Below, in pieces: positions 21,652 through 21,890 of a stretch of DNA of 21,890 bases. The stretch spans positions 1 through 21,890 of the forward strand of contig JAFAFZ010000443.1 of assembly GCA_023423215.1 (NCBI GenBank), read 5' to 3'. The first letter of the stretch is position 1. Each line of letters opens with the position of its first letter. Under the pieces are notes generated by a model that saw only the letters and a program-made list of their open reading frames with translations, searched no databases and had not been told where the DNA came from. This DNA comes from Actinomycetes bacterium (GTDB lineage: Bacteria > Actinomycetota > Acidimicrobiia > Acidimicrobiales > Microtrichaceae). A program made the translations under genes and the position numbers.

Positions 21652-21890
21652 GTGCAGGGAACCTCCCCCGGGGAGGTCGGCCGCAAGTTGTTCGGAACTG
21701 CCGACCGCTACCCGGTCAAGGTCGTGTCTGTGGCAACGACCGGTTGCGGCGAACTCGGCCCCGACCTGGTGCGCTGGTGGGTCGCGCGCCCAATGGCTGC
21801 TCAGCGCGTCGATGAGCGGCGACTAGACCAAGTCCGTCTCGTACCCGCCGAGGACAAGCTGAGAGCTCCGCGTTGTCGTCGTGCGCCGGG
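21652..21890 (+). CDS. Possible partial gene running off the window
   Basis: After a TAG at 21631-21633 a plus-strand frame stays open to the last base. From GTG 21652 it reads VQGTSPGEVGRKLFGTADRY, PVKVVSVATTGCGELGPDLV and RWWVARPMAAQRVDERRLDQ, with good third-position GC up to about 21800 and weaker bias after. It begins immediately past the long repeat, so it may be a fragment or the first chromosomal gene beyond the module. No domain is recognised, and a minus-strand frame here is also open. Confidence 0.3.
   Translation, partial: MQGTSPGEVGRKLFGTADRYPVKVVSVATTGCGELGPDLVRWWVARPMAAQRVDERRLDQVRLVPAEDKLRAPRCRRAP

Noticed and set aside
1..21890. CRISPR array, insertion sequence, transposase, rRNA or riboswitch
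   Set aside because: No spaced identical repeats with unique spacers, no transposase motif, no rRNA-like stretch and no recognisable riboswitch core were seen on either strand.

Overview
The window is GC-rich DNA with strong G/C preference at third codon positions, frequent GTG starts and many 1-4 base gene overlaps. The gene families (ECF42-type sigma factor with a DGPF protein, DUF2254, DUF1254, DUF6188, STAS/anti-sigma kinase pairs, hemerythrin with a Rho_N-like tail) point to a free-living actinobacterium, possibly Acidimicrobiia. That placement is inference, since no rRNA or marker gene is present.

Layout. 1-3360: the end of an unknown gene, a GNAT acetyltransferase, a flavin-reductase-like protein, two proteins of unknown function and a hemerythrin. 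3426-5029: a translationally coupled DGPF protein and ECF42-like sigma factor on the minus strand, with a plausible self-recognised promoter. 5136-7120: a weak small gene, a gene broken by an in-frame TAG, a DUF4279 gene and a frameshifted RHS-core fragment. 7175-9388: a membrane-bound PAS-GGDEF-EAL protein. 9525-11699: a small beta-barrel-like protein, a gene remnant, then a partner-switching cluster of two divergent STAS proteins and an RsbW-like kinase. 12209-13603: a DUF1254 protein. 13604-15945: a debris zone with a tRNA-Glu-derived attachment-like module, gene fragments, a DUF6188 gene and a second RHS fragment. 16105-20520: a tight four-gene operon (membrane/SRPBCC protein, Zn-dependent alcohol dehydrogenase, DUF2254 membrane protein, another membrane protein). 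20521-21890: a second attachment-like module and a reading frame running off the end.

Two themes tie the window together. First, four sites resembling the promoters of SigB/SigF-type general-stress sigma factors (GTTT-like, 15-16 base spacer, GGGTA-like) precede the gene at 1639, the hemerythrin, the RsbW-like kinase and the four-gene operon. This suggests that the partner-switching proteins encoded here control a regulon that includes their neighbours. Second, a 245-base repeat carrying the 3' half of a tRNA-Glu(CUC) occurs twice, 7.3 kb apart. Each copy is flanked on both sides by short repeats spaced exactly 11 bases (one helical turn), at conserved distances from the tRNA core. This is the geometry of a tyrosine-integrase attP, but no integrase gene is visible. 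The same zones hold RHS fragments and broken genes, so they look like hotspots of integration and decay.
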